The translations under genes were made by a program, and so were the position numbers. The notes below the pieces were generated by a model that did not search any database, had not been told where the DNA came from, and worked only from the letters and a program-made list of their open reading frames with translations. This document shows, one piece after another, positions 39,997 through 52,969 of a DNA stretch of 64,000 bases. Source of the DNA: JAKPBU01 sp964425695 (GTDB taxonomy: Bacteria; Pseudomonadota; Gammaproteobacteria; Xanthomonadales; Xanthomonadaceae); the NCBI GenBank assembly GCA_964425695.1, contig CAYRNF010000005.1, positions 91,713-155,712 on the forward strand, given 5' to 3'. Position 1 is the first letter of the stretch. Each line of letters starts with the position of its first letter.

Positions 39997-40087
39997 ACCG
40001 CCATACTATGCCGGCCGGGCCACGCCCGCCCGCCCCCTCCCCGACGCCACCTGCCAGGGCCCTGCGCCCGAGCCCACGGAGTACCCC

Positions 40088-42853
<2,766 letters not shown>

Positions 42854-42897
42854 GTCCAGACCGCCCGCGCGAAGCCCGTCATCGTTCGGGGAGAACC

Positions 42898-42921
42898 GGC
42901 ATCCGCATCGTTGCGGATGCC
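42898..42921 (+). terminator. Stem-loop after acnA
   Basis: A perfect 10-bp stem (GGCATCCGCA/TGCGGATGCC, loop TCGT) sits 44 bases after the acnA stop. There is no T run; the rest of the 243-base gap to 43,097 holds no gene seen. Confidence 0.5.
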
Positions 42922-43096
42922 GCACTCCCCATAACGCAGTGGGGCGCAGCGCCGCACTGGCATGCTGGGGTAAACGGGACCGTTGCTCCTCCTTTCGCGC
43001 AGGGGAGGAGCGAAGGGGATCTGCCCTCCGCTGGAGGCGCACGTTGGAAAGTGGACGCGTCGCGTCGCAACGCGACCCCGCGCCGCGGCAGACACC

Positions 43097-43543
43097 CTAC
43101 AGGCGCGGCGCCCACTCCGCGCTGGTCATCCGCCACCCGCTGCCGCTGTCGCGCCAGCCGGTGGTGACGTCGTACAGCTGCGCGTCGCCCGGCAATGCGC
43201 CCCCTGCCCCGCCCGTTGCCGCAACGGCAAAGGCCACCGTCGCGCGCGTGTCGCCGTGCATGCGCACCTGCAGTGGCCCGAACGCCGCACCCACCTTCCG
43301 GTAACGCAGGAACACACCGGCCGCCATCCGCTGCGCGCCGCGCCGGTCCAATCCTTCGTTGCCGATGAAATCGTCCGCCAGCAGGTCCGCGATTCCCGAC
43401 GCGTCGCGCGCATCGATATTGCGTTGCAGCAAATCGATCCGCTCGCGCAGCGCCTGCTCCGGTGGCGTGCGCGCGCAACCTGCGAGCAAGCACGCAGCCA
43501 CCATCGCCACGATTGCGATCTTGGGTGCGAAAGCGATGCGCAT
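43097..43543 (-). CDS. Small lipoprotein, NTF2/SnoaL-like fold
   Basis: A 148-residue protein with a lipoprotein signal (LLAGC, Cys23). The mature part has LRERIDLLQRNIDARDASGIADLLADDF, shown here by its core IDARDASGIADLLADDF, which is the helix-helix start of NTF2-like/DUF4440 domains, and ends with a beta segment (YDVTTGWRDSGSGWRMTSAEW). No active-site residues are apparent, so it is likely a binding protein. It is inserted, in opposite orientation, between acnA/rpfA and rpfB. Confidence 0.75.
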   Translation of the reverse strand: MRIAFAPKIAIVAMVAACLLAGCARTPPEQALRERIDLLQRNIDARDASGIADLLADDFIGNEGLDRRGAQRMAAGVFLRYRKVGAAFGPLQVRMHGDTRATVAFAVAATGGAGGALPGDAQLYDVTTGWRDSGSGWRMTSAEWAPRL

Positions 43544-43689
43544 GCGGTCTCCAGTGCGTTCCGGACGCTCCGCAGTATGTCCCGGCCCGGTGCACTGCGC
43601 CCGCCTTGTCAGTGATTAGGGCCTATGCTCCAATCCGGCAACGTACGGCGCGGTACCGCGCGCTGGCGCAGGGGACAGGAGAACCACGC

Positions 43690-45369
43690 ATGACCAAAGC
43701 ACGCCCGTGGCTGGCGCACTATCCCGCCGGAGTTCCGGCCGAGATCGATGCCGACGAGTTCTCGTCGATTCCACAGGTGCTGCGCGCGTCGATCGACAAG
43801 TTCCGCGACAAGCCTGCTTTCAGCAATCTCGGCAAGACCCTGACGTATAACGACATCGACCGGCTGAGCGCGCAGTTCGCCGCGTACCTGCTGGGCGAAC
43901 TGAAGCTCAAGAAGGGCGATCGCGTCGCGATCATGATGCCCAACTGCCTGCAGTATCCGATCGCGACGTTCGGCATCCTGCGTGCGGGCCTGACGGTGGT
44001 GAACGTCAATCCCCTGTACACGCCGCGCGAGCTCAAGCACCAGCTGTCCGACTCCGGTGCGCTGGCGATCGTGGTGGTCGACAACTTCGGCCGCACCGTG
44101 CAGGAAGCGATGGCTGGCACCCCCGTGCGCCAGGTCATCACGACCGGGCTGGGGGACATGCTCGGCTTTCCCAAGGGGGCCCTGGTCAACTTCGTGCTGC
44201 GCCACGTCAAGAAGATGGTGCCCGACTACGACATCCCGGGCGCCATCCGTTTCGGCAACGCACTGAGCCTGGGCCAGCGGCACGCGCTGCCCGACGTCCG
44301 CATCGACTCGGACGACATCGCCTTCCTGCAGTACACCGGCGGCACCACCGGCGTGTCCAAGGGCGCCATGCTCACCCACCGCAACCTGGTGGCGAACATG
44401 CTGCAGGCAGGCGCATGGGTGGGCGCGCTGGTGCGCGAAGGCGAAGAAACCATCATCACCGCGCTGCCGCTGTACCACATCTTCTCGCTCACCGCGAACG
44501 GCCTGGTCTTCATGAAGATCGGCGGACTGAACCATCTGATCACGAATCCCCGCGACATGCCGGGCTTCGTGAAGGAACTGTCCAAGGTGAAGTTCACCGC
44601 CATCACCGGCGTCAACACGCTGTTCAACGGCCTGCTCAACACGCCGGGCTTCGACAAGATCGACTTCTCGAACCTGCGCCTCACCCTGGGTGGAGGCATG
44701 GCCGTGCAGCGTGCCGTGGCCGACCGCTGGAAGCAGGTCACCGGCTGCACCCTGGCCGAAGCCTACGGGCTGACGGAAACCTCGCCGGCGGTCTGCATCA
44801 ATCCGCTGGACATCGCGGCCTACAACGGATCGATCGGCCTGCCCGTGCCATCCACCGAAGTGTGCGTGAAGGACGAAACCGGCAACACGCTGGCACCGGG
44901 CGACGTCGGTGAGCTGTGCGTGCGCGGTCCGCAGGTGATGAAGGGCTACTGGCAACGTCCGGACGAAACCGCCGCCGTCATCGACGCGGACGGCTGGCTG
45001 CATACCGGCGACATGGCGCGCATGGACGACCAGGGCTACTTCTACATCGTGGATCGCAAGAAGGACATGATCCTGGTGTCCGGCTTCAACGTGTATCCCA
45101 ACGAGGTGGAAGACGTGATCGCGCTGATGCCGGGCGTGCTCGAGGTCGCGGCCGTCGGCGTGCCCGACGACAAGTCGGGCGAAGCGGTCAAGGTGGTGAT
45201 CGTGAAGAAGGATCCTGCCCTCACCGCCGAGGACGTGAAGGCCCACGCGCGCGCCAACCTCACCGGCTACAAGCATCCCAAGCACGTCGAATTCCGTGAC
45301 GAGCTGCCCAAGACCAACGTCGGCAAGATCCTGCGTCGCGAGCTGCGCGATCCTCCCCCCAAGCACTGA
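43690..45369 (+). CDS. rpfB: Long-chain fatty acid-CoA ligase RpfB/FadD
   Basis: A 559-residue adenylate-forming acyl-CoA ligase. The P-loop is LQYTGGTTGVSKGAMLTH, the fatty-acid signature is DGWLHTGDMARMDDQGYFYIVDRKKDMI (quoted by its core WLHTGDMARMDDQGY), followed by NVGKILRREL. In Xanthomonas RpfB is FadD-type and takes part in turnover of the DSF signal and of free fatty acids. It lies directly upstream of rpfF, with a 174-base gap, so rpfF probably has its own promoter as well. Start after GGAGAACC. Confidence 0.94.
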   Translation: MTKARPWLAHYPAGVPAEIDADEFSSIPQVLRASIDKFRDKPAFSNLGKTLTYNDIDRLSAQFAAYLLGELKLKKGDRVAIMMPNCLQYPIATFGILRAGLTVVNVNPLYTPRELKHQLSDSGALAIVVVDNFGRTVQEAMAGTPVRQVITTGLGDMLGFPKGALVNFVLRHVKKMVPDYDIPGAIRFGNALSLGQRHALPDVRIDSDDIAFLQYTGGTTGVSKGAMLTHRNLVANMLQAGAWVGALVREGEETIITALPLYHIFSLTANGLVFMKIGGLNHLITNPRDMPGFVKELSKVKFTAITGVNTLFNGLLNTPGFDKIDFSNLRLTLGGGMAVQRAVADRWKQVTGCTLAEAYGLTETSPAVCINPLDIAAYNGSIGLPVPSTEVCVKDETGNTLAPGDVGELCVRGPQVMKGYWQRPDETAAVIDADGWLHTGDMARMDDQGYFYIVDRKKDMILVSGFNVYPNEVEDVIALMPGVLEVAAVGVPDDKSGEAVKVVIVKKDPALTAEDVKAHARANLTGYKHPKHVEFRDELPKTNVGKILRRELRDPPPKH

Positions 45370-45440
45370 TCACGCGGCGTTGACGCTGCGCTTTGCGGTT
45401 GTCGGCGTGCGTGTGGACGCGCGCCATGAAAACGCTTGCA

Positions 45441-45455
45441 CTTTGACGGTCAAAG
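45441..45455 (+). promoter_or_regulatory. Palindrome upstream of rpfF, candidate operator
   Basis: CTTTGACGGTCAAAG is a perfect 7-base inverted repeat around one central base, 89 bases before the rpfF ATG. TTGACG within it is 5 of 6 to a -35 box but no good -10 follows at 17 bases. It differs from the Clp/CRP site (TGTGA-N6-TCACA). Confidence 0.4.
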
Positions 45456-45543
45456 GCGCATAGAGCGCCCTACGGGCCGATCATTCCGCCGCGGCGCGCG
45501 CCGTCGGCCCGTGGCGCGCGCCTCCAATCAGGGGGCTCCCCAC

Positions 45544-46434
45544 ATGCACAACGTCGAAAAACTCAACATCGCACCCCGTTACCACTCGCTGCGCACGTTC
45601 TCCGATGCGTCGCGGGGCGTGCACTGGTGCTACATGCACGCCGACCACGCCACCGCGCCCGGCCGGCCCTGCTTCAAGTCCCGCCTGGTGGACGACATCC
45701 TGCATTACCAGCAGGCGCTCGCCGACGACATCCGCGTCGACAAGGTCAAGGGCTTCGAAGGCATCGCGCACGTCGTATTGGCGTCCGACTCGGATGTCTT
45801 CAACCTGGGCGGCGACCTGGAGCTGTTCAGCCAGGCGATCCGCAACCGCGACCGCAACACCCTGCTGGGCTACGCGCGCCAGTGCGTGCGCGGCGTGCAT
45901 GCCTTCCACAACGGGCTGGGCGCCGACGCGCACACAATCGCGCTGGTGCAGGGCGACGCGCTCGGGGGCGGCTTCGAGGCGGCGCTGAGTTGCCACACCA
46001 TCGTCGCCGAGGAAGGCGTGGGCATGGGGCTGCCGGAAGTGCTGTTCGGCCTGTTCCCGGGCATGGGTGCGTACTCGTTCCTGTGCAAGCGCATCCCGCC
46101 GCACCAGGCCGAGAAGCTGATGCTGGAAGGCAACGTCTACAGCAGCGACGAGCTGCATCGCATGGGGCTGGTTGACGTGCTGGTGCCGCGAGGCGACGGA
46201 CTCCAGGCCGTGGAGGAAGTGATCCGCGCCAACCGCCGCATCCCGCACGCGCGCGCCGCCATGCATCGGGTGCGCAGCATGACGCAGCCGGTGCCGCTGG
46301 AGGAAATGATGGCCATCACCGAGATCTGGGTGGACACCGCGCTGATGCTGGATGCCAAGTCGCTGCGCACCATGGAACGCCTTGTCCGCGCCCAGTACCG
46401 CCGGGGCAGCGAACCGAACGTCGCGACCGCATGA
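45544..46434 (+). CDS. rpfF: DSF synthase RpfF (enoyl-CoA hydratase/crotonase fold)
   Basis: A 296-residue crotonase-fold protein making cis-2-unsaturated fatty acids of the diffusible signal factor family from 3-hydroxyacyl-ACP. The two catalytic glutamates are in GDALGGGFEAALSC (Glu145) and GMGLPEVLFGLFPG (Glu165), spaced by 20 as in X. campestris RpfF (Glu141/Glu161). The start at 45,544 follows AGGGGG, part of a small GGGG-GCT-CCCC dyad that could limit translation. rpfF is convergent with rpfC, 48 bases apart. Confidence 0.95.
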   Translation: MHNVEKLNIAPRYHSLRTFSDASRGVHWCYMHADHATAPGRPCFKSRLVDDILHYQQALADDIRVDKVKGFEGIAHVVLASDSDVFNLGGDLELFSQAIRNRDRNTLLGYARQCVRGVHAFHNGLGADAHTIALVQGDALGGGFEAALSCHTIVAEEGVGMGLPEVLFGLFPGMGAYSFLCKRIPPHQAEKLMLEGNVYSSDELHRMGLVDVLVPRGDGLQAVEEVIRANRRIPHARAAMHRVRSMTQPVPLEEMMAITEIWVDTALMLDAKSLRTMERLVRAQYRRGSEPNVATA

Positions 46435-46482
46435 TCCCCGCGGCGGGCCGCGCTGCGCACGCACCCGCCTGGAAAGAACCGT

Positions 46483-48750
46483 CTAAGCGTCCGGCTCGCC
46501 GGGCGCGCCTGCGTGCCCGGCCCCGGTCGCGGCCGCCGACAGCATCTTGCCGAGCTCGCCGCGGGTATCGCGCGCGGCTTGCTCGGTCAGCGTATCCAGG
46601 TCCCGGACCAGCTGGCTGGCGCGTTGCGCCAGTGCGGGGTCGTCGAGCCGCATGATTTCCTGGCAACGCGCCACCAGGGGTACCGCCCCGATGTTTTCCG
46701 CCACCCCGCGCATGGCATGCGCCTGTTCGCGCATGGCCGCACGATCGCCCTGCGCGGCCGCCTGCTGCATCAGCAGCATGTTGCGCCCGATGTCGCGCAG
46801 GCACTGCTCGACGAATTCGCGCAGGAACGCCTCGCCCAATCCCATCGAGGCAAGCTCCTGCAGCACACCCTCGGTGCCTGCGGGCCCCGCGGCGTGCACC
46901 GGCTGCGCCACCACCGGCGCATCCTCCGCACGGGCATTGCGCTCGATGGCCGCGCGACGGCCCGCGGCCACGCGCGCCAGGGTGTCCAGCAGCGTCGGCA
47001 CGGAAACCGGCTTGGTGAGGTAGTCGTAGGCGCCCGCCCGCGTCGCTTCCTCCATCGTTTCCACCAGCGCGTCCGCGGACAGCACCACGATCTCGGTCCT
47101 GTCCGCCCGGCCAGCCTGCATGACCCGCGCCTGCCGGATCACGTCCAACCCGCTGAGCTCGGGCATGTGCAGGTCCACGATCATCAGGTCCGGCGCGTGT
47201 TCCGCCATCAGGTCCAGCGCCTGCTCCCCGTCCTCGGCGAGCATCACCTTGTGGCCGGCGCGCTCCAGCAGCTTCTGCAGCATGGTGCGGTTGGCTTGCT
47301 GGTCGTCGGCCACGATCACCCGCAGGCTGCGCACCTTGCGCCGGTGGCGACGGAACGGATCGTCGAACTCGATGATCTTGCTGGCAAGCCCCGCGCGGGA
47401 GCGTCCGTCTGCCGCGACGCGATCCGCTGCGGCGTCACCGGCAAGCGCGGCATCGCCGGGCTCCGCGAACTGCGGCGCTTCGCGCTCGGCCTTCACCTGC
47501 AACGGCAGGTCCACCCAGAAGTGGGTGCCACCGCCGGGGTTGGGCTCGAAATCGATGGTGCCTCCCAGCAACTCCGCCAGGCTGCGCGCGATGGACGCGC
47601 CCAGCCCGCTGCCGCCGAAGCGGCGGTCGCGGCCGGTATCGACCTGTTCGAACGGCGCGAAGATCCGGGTACGCGCCTCTTCGGGAATGCCGATGCCGGT
47701 ATCGCGCACCGAGAAACGCACCTTCACCGTGTCGCCATCGCGCTGCAGTTCGCGGGCCTGCAACGTGACGTGGCCGAAGTCGGTGAACTTGATCGCGTTC
47801 TGGGTGAGGTTGATCAGGATCTGGGTCAGGTGGCCGGCGTCGCCGTGCAGGTCCAGCGGCAGGCGGATGTCGGTCTCGAACACCAGGTCCAGGCCCTTCG
47901 CCTGGGCCCGGGGCTGCAGCATGCGGTAGATGCGCGACAGGGTCTCGGCAAGGTTGAAGTCGCGGTCCTTGCGGCTCATCTTGCCGGCTTCGATCGCGGA
48001 GATGTCCAGCACCTCCTCGATCAGCATCAGCAGCGTCTGCGCGGACGATCGCACCATCTCGGCGGACTCTCGCTGGTCGCGATCCAGCCGGCCTGCGACG
48101 AGCAGCTCCGACATCCCCAGGATGCTGTTCAACGGGGTGCGCAGTTCATGGCTCATGTTGGCCAGGAAGCGGCTCTTGGCCTGGTTGGCCTGCTTCGCCT
48201 GGGCGATCGCCAGCGTCAGCGACTTCAGCAGCGACGCGAAATACAGCGGCACCGCGATCAGGCTGATCAGCAACCCCCACGCCATGTAGGGATTGGCGAC
48301 CCAGTACGGCGTGGACAGGATCACGCAGAGGAACGACGCGCCGGCCAGCGCGGTGGCGAAGTACAGGTAGCGCGGACCGTAGCGCAGGCCGTTGCCGATC
48401 GTGACCCACAGGTACACGCCGTACAGCGGCGATCCGGGTTCGGCCAGCAGCCACATGACCAGCCCGATCGCCGTGTAGTCGGCGAGCATGCCGATCCAGC
48501 GACGCACGTGCGACACGCCCGGATTCGCCAGGATGGCGCCCATCAAGGCCAACGACAGCAACAGTTCGCCGAACAGGACCAGCCAGGTTGCCGACAGCGT
48601 GTCGAGCTGGCCGAGGCCTTCCGTCCGGAACCCGAGATACAGGCAGAACAGCGTGGTGATGACGATGCGCACCAGCACCTGCGCGTGCTCGCTGTCCGGC
48701 CGCCCGGACAGCCGCGCCTTCACCGTGCCGAGGATGGAAAGCATGGCCAT
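46483..48750 (-). CDS. rpfC: Hybrid sensor histidine kinase RpfC
   Basis: A 755-residue DSF sensor. About five or six membrane helices fill residues 25-175; the kinase follows with H-box MSHELRTPL (His201), N-box NLTQNAIKF and DTGIGIPEE; the receiver phospho-site is Asp526 in IVDLHMPE; the C-terminal Hpt domain has His678 in QAHAMRGVAEN. RpfC phosphorylates RpfG and, in Xanthomonas, also holds RpfF inactive at low DSF. The start (two in-frame ATGs, 48,750 and 48,744) lies 2 bases after the rpfG stop, so rpfG and rpfC are coupled. X. campestris RpfC is 726 residues long. Confidence 0.94.
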   Translation of the reverse strand: MAMLSILGTVKARLSGRPDSEHAQVLVRIVITTLFCLYLGFRTEGLGQLDTLSATWLVLFGELLLSLALMGAILANPGVSHVRRWIGMLADYTAIGLVMWLLAEPGSPLYGVYLWVTIGNGLRYGPRYLYFATALAGASFLCVILSTPYWVANPYMAWGLLISLIAVPLYFASLLKSLTLAIAQAKQANQAKSRFLANMSHELRTPLNSILGMSELLVAGRLDRDQRESAEMVRSSAQTLLMLIEEVLDISAIEAGKMSRKDRDFNLAETLSRIYRMLQPRAQAKGLDLVFETDIRLPLDLHGDAGHLTQILINLTQNAIKFTDFGHVTLQARELQRDGDTVKVRFSVRDTGIGIPEEARTRIFAPFEQVDTGRDRRFGGSGLGASIARSLAELLGGTIDFEPNPGGGTHFWVDLPLQVKAEREAPQFAEPGDAALAGDAAADRVAADGRSRAGLASKIIEFDDPFRRHRRKVRSLRVIVADDQQANRTMLQKLLERAGHKVMLAEDGEQALDLMAEHAPDLMIVDLHMPELSGLDVIRQARVMQAGRADRTEIVVLSADALVETMEEATRAGAYDYLTKPVSVPTLLDTLARVAAGRRAAIERNARAEDAPVVAQPVHAAGPAGTEGVLQELASMGLGEAFLREFVEQCLRDIGRNMLLMQQAAAQGDRAAMREQAHAMRGVAENIGAVPLVARCQEIMRLDDPALAQRASQLVRDLDTLTEQAARDTRGELGKMLSAAATGAGHAGAPGEPDA

Positions 48751-48752
48751 GG

Positions 48753-49892
48753 CTATTGCAGCGACGGATTGCCGGCGGGCACCGAGGTGCGGCTGCAGAT
48801 CTCGCGCAGCCGCGCTTCCTCGCCCAGCAGCACGTCCACGCACTGCGGATCGAACAGGATGCCGCGCTGCTCCACCAGGTACGCCAGCGCCTCCTCGATG
48901 CTCCAGGCGCGCTTGTACGGCCGCGGCGAGATCAACGCGTCGAACACGTCGGCCACCGTCACGATGCGCGCGGCCAACGGGATCTCCTCGCCGCGTAGCC
49001 CGTCCGGATAGCCGCTGCCGTCGTAGCGCTCGTGGTGGCGCAGCGCGATCACCGCGCTGGTCTGGATGAAGCGGTTCTGGCTCTCGGACAGCAGCTTGAA
49101 CCCGATCCGCGGATGAGTGCGCATGCGGTGCTGCTCGGCCGCGTCGAGCGGCCCGTCCTTGAGCAGGATCGCGTCGGGGATCGCGATCTTGCCGATGTCG
49201 TGCAGCGGCGCGGCCAGCTCGATGGTGCGCACCTCGTCCTCGTGCAGGCCCATGCCCTCGGCGATGAGACCGGCGATGCGCGACATGCGCTCCAGGTAGG
49301 CGCTGGTGCCCGCGTCGCGGTACTCGATCGCACGCGCCAGGCGCACCAGCGTCTCGCGTTCGCGCTCCTCGATCTCGTGCATGCTCGACAGCAGCCGCTG
49401 CTCCAGCGACAGCGCGCGCTGCTTCACCGATTCGCTCTGCTGGCGCAGCTGCAGCAGGTTGCGGCAGCGTGCGCGCAGCTCGCGCGGGCGCACCGGCTTG
49501 ACCAGGAAGTCGATCACCCCGGCGTCGAGCGCGGCCTGGCGGATGGGTTCGTCGCCGACCACGGTGACCAGCACGATCGGGACGTCGCGGTGGTTCAGCG
49601 GACGCCGGAAGCGGCGCGCGAACTCCAGGCCGTCCAGCTGCGGCATGCGGTAGTCCAGCAGCAGCAGGTCGGGGCGATTGCTCTCGCACCAGCCCAGTGC
49701 TTCCACCGGGTCGCCGAAGTCGCGCACCCGCAGTTCCGGCCCGATGTCCTCGAGGATATGCCGCAGCATGGTCCTGGCGGATGTCTGGTCGTCCACGATG
49801 ACGATGTTCACGAACCCTCCGGTGCCCGAATGTCCGAGACCTGCCGCCGCCTGTTGAACCCGTTCCATCCCGGCCTCCTGCCTGTCGTCCAT
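48753..49892 (-). CDS. rpfG: Two-component response regulator RpfG with HD-GYP domain
   Basis: A 379-residue regulator: receiver with Asp80 in LLLLDYRMPQ, linker coiled coil (SLEQRLLSSMHEIEERERE, given by its core), then HD-GYP phosphodiesterase with HDIGKIAIPD (His231, Asp232) and DGSGYPDGL (Gly294-Tyr-Pro). Phosphorylated RpfG breaks down cyclic di-GMP. The length matches X. campestris RpfG. rpfC follows at 2 bases. rpfH, present between the two in X. campestris, is missing. Confidence 0.95.
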   Translation of the reverse strand: MDDRQEAGMERVQQAAAGLGHSGTGGFVNIVIVDDQTSARTMLRHILEDIGPELRVRDFGDPVEALGWCESNRPDLLLLDYRMPQLDGLEFARRFRRPLNHRDVPIVLVTVVGDEPIRQAALDAGVIDFLVKPVRPRELRARCRNLLQLRQQSESVKQRALSLEQRLLSSMHEIEERERETLVRLARAIEYRDAGTSAYLERMSRIAGLIAEGMGLHEDEVRTIELAAPLHDIGKIAIPDAILLKDGPLDAAEQHRMRTHPRIGFKLLSESQNRFIQTSAVIALRHHERYDGSGYPDGLRGEEIPLAARIVTVADVFDALISPRPYKRAWSIEEALAYLVEQRGILFDPQCVDVLLGEEARLREICSRTSVPAGNPSLQ

Positions 49893-50035
49893 CCGGAAGC
49901 GAACGGATGCGCCGCCGGCCTGCGGCCACGCAACCCTCGCTTCCCTGCCGTGCCCCGGGATGCACCAGCGCGCCTCGCGGAACGCCGATGCCTACTCCGG
50001 AAGCAAATTGTGTACCACGAAACGCGCGTTTCCGG

Positions 50036-51547
<1,512 letters not shown>

Positions 51548-51648
51548 GTCGATGCTGTGGAAGGCGCGGTGGCAGCCGCGAGGCGTTGATCGGGGGCGGA
51601 CGGCTCGCGGCCGAGGCGGCGCCTACGGAACGGCGGCGCTCGCGAGCA

Positions 51649-52777
51649 TTACACCGCGTCGGTGCGTTTGGAACCCGCCTCCAGGCCGGACTTCAGGCTG
51701 GCCTCGATGAACTCGTCCAAGTCGCCGTCCAGCACCTTCTGCGTGTCGCTGCGCTCCACGCCGGTGCGCAGGTCCTTGATCCGGCTCTGGTCGAGCACGT
51801 AGTTGCGGATCTGGCTGCCCCAGCCGATGTCGGACTTGGTGGCTTCCAGCGCCTCCTTCTCGGCGTTGCGCTTCTGCACTTCCAGCTCGTAGAGCTTGGC
51901 GGCCAGCATCTTCATCGCGCGGTCGCGGTTGGCGTGCTGGCTGCGCTCGGTCTGGCAGGCGACCACTGTATTGGTGGGGATGTGGGTGATGCGAACCGCC
52001 GACTCGGTCTTGTTGACGTGCTGGCCGCCGGCGCCGGAGGAGCGGTACACGTCGGTGCGCAGGTCGGCGGGGTTGATGTCGATGTCGATGTCGTCGTCCA
52101 CCTCCGGCGACACGAACACCGAGGTGAAGCTGGTATGGCGGCGGTTGTCCGAATCGAACGGGCTCTTGCGCACCAGGCGGTGGACGCCGATCTCCGTCTT
52201 GAGCCAGCCGTAGGCGTACTCGCCATCCACCTTGAACGTGGCCGACTTGATCCCGGCCACGTCGCCGCCGCTGACTTCCAGCAGCTCGGTCTTCCAGCCG
52301 CGGCTTTCCGCCCAGCGCAGGTACATGCGCAGCAGCATCTCGGCCCAGTCCTGCGCCTCGGTCCCGCCGGCACCGGCCTGGATGTCCACGAACGCGGCGT
52401 GCGAATCCATCTTGCCGGAGAACATGCGCTGGAACTCGAGCTGGTCCACGCCCTTGCCGAAGCGCTCCACGTCGGCGACCACGGCCAGCGCGGTCTCCTC
52501 GTCGTCCTCGGCTTCGGCCAGGTCGAGCAGCTCGCCGGCGCCGCCGAGGCCCTCGGTGAGCTCGCGGATGCCGTTGACGGTCTTGTCCAGCAGCGATCGC
52601 TCGCGGCCCAGGGCCTGCGCGCGCTCCGCGTCGTTCCAGACGTCGGGATGTTCCAGTTCGCGCTCTACTTCCTCGAGGCGCTCGCGCTTGGCGTCGTAGT
52701 CAAAGATACCCCCTCAGCGCATCCAGCCGACCCACCAGGTCGGCGATGCGCTGGCGCACGGGATTGAGCTCGATCAT
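51649..52777 (-). CDS. prfB: Peptide chain release factor 2, expressed by +1 frameshift
   Basis: RF2 of 375 residues in two frames: 25 codons from ATG 52,777 to CTT 52,703-52,705, then after a skipped base a second frame from GAC 52,701 to the stop at 51,649. It has the stop-codon reading SPF motif (RKSPFDSDNR) and the peptidyl-tRNA hydrolysis GGQ motif (SSGAGGQHVNKTES). It ends translation at UGA and UAA. The shift is the known autoregulatory device of prfB, so the split frame is not a pseudogene. lysS lies downstream. Confidence 0.97.
52699..52714 (-). promoter_or_regulatory. prfB programmed +1 frameshift site
   Basis: Minus-strand AGGGGGTATCTTTGAC: internal Shine-Dalgarno AGGGGG three bases before CTT TGA C, identical in form to the classic RF2 site. 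When RF2 is scarce the ribosome pauses at UGA, slips +1 on CUU and continues at GAC. Confidence 0.97.
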
Positions 52778-52809
52778 GTGCGTGCGAAAACTCTGGAAAA
52801 CGGCCGCGG

Positions 52810-52815
52810 ATTGTA
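52810..52815 (-). promoter_or_regulatory. Possible -10 box of prfB
   Basis: Minus-strand TACAAT (5 of 6), which would give a leader of about 25 bases before the prfB ATG. No -35 box is evident. Confidence 0.35.
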
Positions 52816-52969
52816 GCCCAGCGGCGCGCATGGCCTGCGGCGGCGGGCTCGGGCGGCGTAGGTAGCCTCATGCCGGTTCCCGATCACCGCAGGAAGGTCC
52901 GCGGCCGAGCCCGCTTCCATACGCAGGCTGCACGCAGGGCGGGCGGCGTGACGGCCCGGAGTCCGGCGC

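Noticed and set aside
46435..46482. A bidirectional terminator between rpfF and rpfC
   Set aside because: The 48 bases contain no stable stem with a T run.
51649..52777. prfB as a pseudogene because its frame is interrupted by TGA
   Set aside because: The interruption is the conserved programmed frameshift site with the internal Shine-Dalgarno sequence.
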